This document shows positions 5,852-7,550 of a stretch of 7,550 bases of DNA, in pieces. Source of the DNA: Chloroflexota bacterium. Lineage in GTDB: Bacteria > Chloroflexota > Limnocylindria > Limnocylindrales > CSP1-4. The notes under the pieces were generated by a model, which searched no databases, was not told the DNA's origin, and saw only the letters and a program-made list of their open reading frames with translations. The stretch is taken from the NCBI GenBank assembly GCA_021789355.1, contig JAJYJR010000184.1, positions 2,200-9,749 of the forward strand. The letters run 5' to 3'. Both the position numbers and the translations under genes were made by a program. The first letter of the stretch is position 1. Every line of letters starts with the position of its first letter.

Positions 5852-6657
5852 ATGCCCGAAGCATCATGGGTGCGGCGAGGCGACGGCCTTGATGTAGCGG
5901 GCGTCGACTGCACCGGGGGCTGCCCTTGCTTTGACGTTCCTGAGGAAGAGCAGAGCCATGTCTTCGTCGCCGTCCGGCGCGGCGCGTTCGTACGCCGAGT
6001 CGAGGGACGCGAGGTGCTTCTCGACAGCACCGTCGCCTACCTGAGCATGCCGGGCACGGTCGAGGAGTTCGCCCACCCGGTCGCAGGCGGTGACGCCTGC
6101 ACGGTCATCGCGTTGTCGCCCTCGCTTCTCGGCCAATTGGCAGGCGGTGACCCGTTCCTCTCTGTTCCTGCGCTGCCGATGGACGTCTCGGCGGAGATCG
6201 CCGCTCGGCGGCTGAACTCGCTGGCGGGTGGCGAGGACTCAGCCGGTCTGGTGACCGAACTTGCCGTGCGGCTGATCGCGACCGTGCTCGCCCGATGCCT
6301 GCCTGAGCGGTCGCCAGCGGAAGACCCACTACCGCTCTCGCCCGACGGCGGTTTGTCCAAGAGGCGAGCATCTTGCTGGTCGGCGAGCCGCGCATCGGAC
6401 TTGTCGAGCTTGCCCGCCGGGTCGGCTGCTCAGCCCACCACCTGAGCCGGGCATTCAGCGAGGTGACCGGTGCGGGCGTCAGCCGCTACCGCACCCGGAT
6501 CCGAGTCGGCCGAGCCCTAGATCGCGTAGCCGAAGGCGAGAGCGATCTCTCCCTGCTCGCCCATGAGCTCGGCTTCTCTGACCATGCGCACCTCACGCGA
6601 CCAGTCCGAGCGGTCACCGGATCCACCCCGAGCCGATGGCGGACGCTCCTTCGGTGA
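5852..6657 (+). pseudogene. AraC-family transcriptional regulator, frameshifted
   Basis: From ATG 5852 the first frame gives a ligand/cupin-like N-terminal half: SWVRRGDGLDVAGVDCTGGC, SHVFVAVRRGAFVRRVEGRE, STVAYLSMPGTVEEFAHPVA, GGDACTVIALSPSLLGQLAGG and a helical stretch to LARCLPER (about residue 153). The next frame then gives ASGRPTTALARRRFVQEA, RIGLVELARRVGCSAHHLSR (first HTH), SRYRTRIRVGRALDRVAEGE and DLSLLAHELGFSDHAHLTRP (second HTH), ending VTGSTPSRWRTLLR before TGA 6655-6657. The joined product of about 268 residues has normal AraC length and both C-terminal helix-turn-helices. The switch is at about 6308-6312: CGGTCGCC reads correctly if one G is restored (CGG GTC GCC). A sequencing error in the G-run or a real 1-base deletion would explain it. 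It is divergent from the DUF1579-like gene, its probable target. The effector is unknown. Confidence 0.78.
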
Positions 6658-7080
6658 CCACGAGCACTGGCGAGGGCAGGCCGGAACGAGCTGCGTGACG
6701 AGAACGTCCAGCTGAGGGAGCTGTTGACGCACGCTCCGCCAGTCGCTGGTACAGAAGGGAAATCGGCGTGCAAAGAACGCGGCCGAACCCTGTCCTTCGA
6801 TGATCAAAAAGTTACTCCGCTATTACCAGATCTTTCAGATCAGGGCCATCCGGGCGGGTTCGTGATCGAGGGCCCGAGCAGGCGCGCCGCCGCCCTATTC
6901 GATCTGAGAGTGGGTTCGCGCAGCACTCGACCTGTCAGGCTGGGTGATTTGCCTGGTTGCACCGCACGAAAGGCGTCGGCGTGCTCAAAGCACCATGACT
7001 TGAACGAGCGGCCAGTGCGTCCGGCAGCCGCTGCACCGTGTCGCTCACGTAAGCAGACTTGTTGACTCACACGCCCCCTC
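6658..7080. other. Interval without a supported gene
   Basis: Directly after the AraC stop the same frame stays open and encodes a charged, helix-prone stretch (RNELRDENVQLRELLTHA, about 6685-6738), which looks like a short coiled coil but belongs to no family I recognise. Beyond it, open frames on both strands overlap and have low-complexity Arg/Pro/Ala composition typical of shadow frames. No ribosome site, RNA gene or terminator was found. It may be eroded coding sequence. Confidence 0.4.
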
Positions 7081-7238
7081 GAGCGTTTCGACCAGTGCGT
7101 CCACGAGGCGCCCAAGCTGAGCTCGGCCGGGTCCTCGACCCTCGCTACACCGGGGCTGGATACGCCACTGAGGCAGTACGGAAACTTCTGCGCTACTGCT
7201 TCGAAGACCAGACGACGTCACACCAAGCCCAGCAGTGA
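7081..7238 (+). pseudogene. GNAT-family N-acetyltransferase, internal fragment
   Basis: From 7113 one frame reads QAELGRVLDPRYTGAGYATE followed by AVRKLLRYCFED, a strong match to the central part of RimJ/RimL-like acetyltransferases: the QAELGW-LDP strand, the acetyl-CoA loop with G-x-GYATEA, and the following helix. After CFED the family continues with LGLRRV-A-C and a conserved N; here the frame instead gives QTTSHQAQQ and stops at 7236-7238. Upstream, ERFDQCVHEA lies in a neighbouring frame (7081-7110), so the protein appears shifted at about 7110-7113 as well. The N-terminal strands and the C-terminal half are missing. It is a dead remnant and cannot encode a working enzyme. Confidence 0.7.
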
Positions 7239-7550
7239 AACTCGGCCAATCTAGCCCCTAACGTTCAACCGAGACGCCCCAGAATCCCAGGTCGAAAAGC
7301 GCCCAGAACGCCGGCTTGGAGGCGCTTATCACCGAGAAGGCGTGCTTGCTGGAGTTACTGCACCCTGGGCGGCACCTTGGGGATGCTCCGAAGCTCCGAG
7401 CCGACGAGGATATTGGGACGCGTGGAGGACTGTTGTTAGCGGTCTGACTGTCTGAGCATCTGGGGTGCAGATTCGGCAGTGCTGTTTGCGCGGCGCGGGT
7501 TTGGCGCGAGCTGGCGGCAGGCGGTGAGGATTTGACAATTCCTGTTCGCG
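7239..7550. other. Interval without a supported gene
   Basis: Open frames on both strands are short and unrecognised. The plus frame from about 7265 to 7445 (containing GLEALITEKACLLELLHPGR) stays open and has balanced composition, but it lacks a start with a ribosome site and matches no family I know. A TTGACA-like hexamer near 7533 points off the right edge and could be part of a promoter for a gene outside the window. Confidence 0.35.

Noticed and set aside
6724..7065. 113-codon plus-strand frame after the AraC gene
   Set aside because: No domain, no ribosome site, and an overlapping antisense frame of similar length; kept only as an unexplained interval.
7329..7538. Minus-strand open frame near the right edge
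   Set aside because: Low-complexity Pro/Arg/Ala product without motif or ribosome site.
1..7550. tRNA, rRNA, CRISPR array or riboswitch
   Set aside because: No regularly spaced direct repeats, no cloverleaf-like sequence and no recognisable RNA motif was seen by eye; a covariance-model scan was not possible.

Overview
The window looks like accessory DNA of a high-GC actinomycete. The evidence is strong G/C bias at third codon positions, frequent GTG/TTG starts, a probable leaderless promoter, and gene families typical of Streptomyces-like bacteria: an XRE regulator with an MmyB-type ligand domain, a DHA2-type MFS pump, SnoaL-like and DUF1579-like small proteins, and an AraC regulator. The genus cannot be named from the sequence alone.

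Layout. Positions 1-630 hold the 5' part of an ISAzo13-family insertion sequence, with its transposase on the minus strand running off the left edge. The element sits inside a minus-strand gene (about 631-945) for a nucleotidyltransferase-like protein with a Cys/His zinc-type N-terminus, cutting it just after the GG motif. That gene overlaps by ATGA with a small XRE helix-turn-helix gene (942-1262). The XRE gene has an 18-bp palindrome over its -10 box and a probable leaderless GTG start. Together they look like a toxin-antitoxin-type module whose presumed effector has been broken by the IS. Upstream lies a frameshifted small HTH gene (1386-1621). Next, on the minus strand, come a 14-TM MFS drug exporter (1739-3217) and a SnoaL-like protein (3214-3618) joined by another ATGA overlap. 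Divergent from these is an XRE/MmyB-type regulator (3718-4581), the probable controller of the pair.

The right half is decaying or carries sequence errors. A DUF1579-like gene (4980-5509, minus) and a divergent AraC-family regulator (5852-6657, plus) each carry one frameshift. Only an internal fragment of a GNAT acetyltransferase is recognisable at 7081-7238, also apparently out of frame. The spaces 4582-4979, 6658-7080 and 7239-7550 hold no gene I can support.

How it fits together. The best-supported intact unit is MmyB-type regulator / SnoaL-like protein / MFS pump, a regulated efflux or modification cassette with unknown substrate. The most interesting item is the XRE + zinc-motif nucleotidyltransferase pair with its palindrome, interrupted by the transposon. 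Four separate breaks each fit loss of one base, so either this is a pseudogene-rich island or the assembly has indel errors; raw reads would decide.
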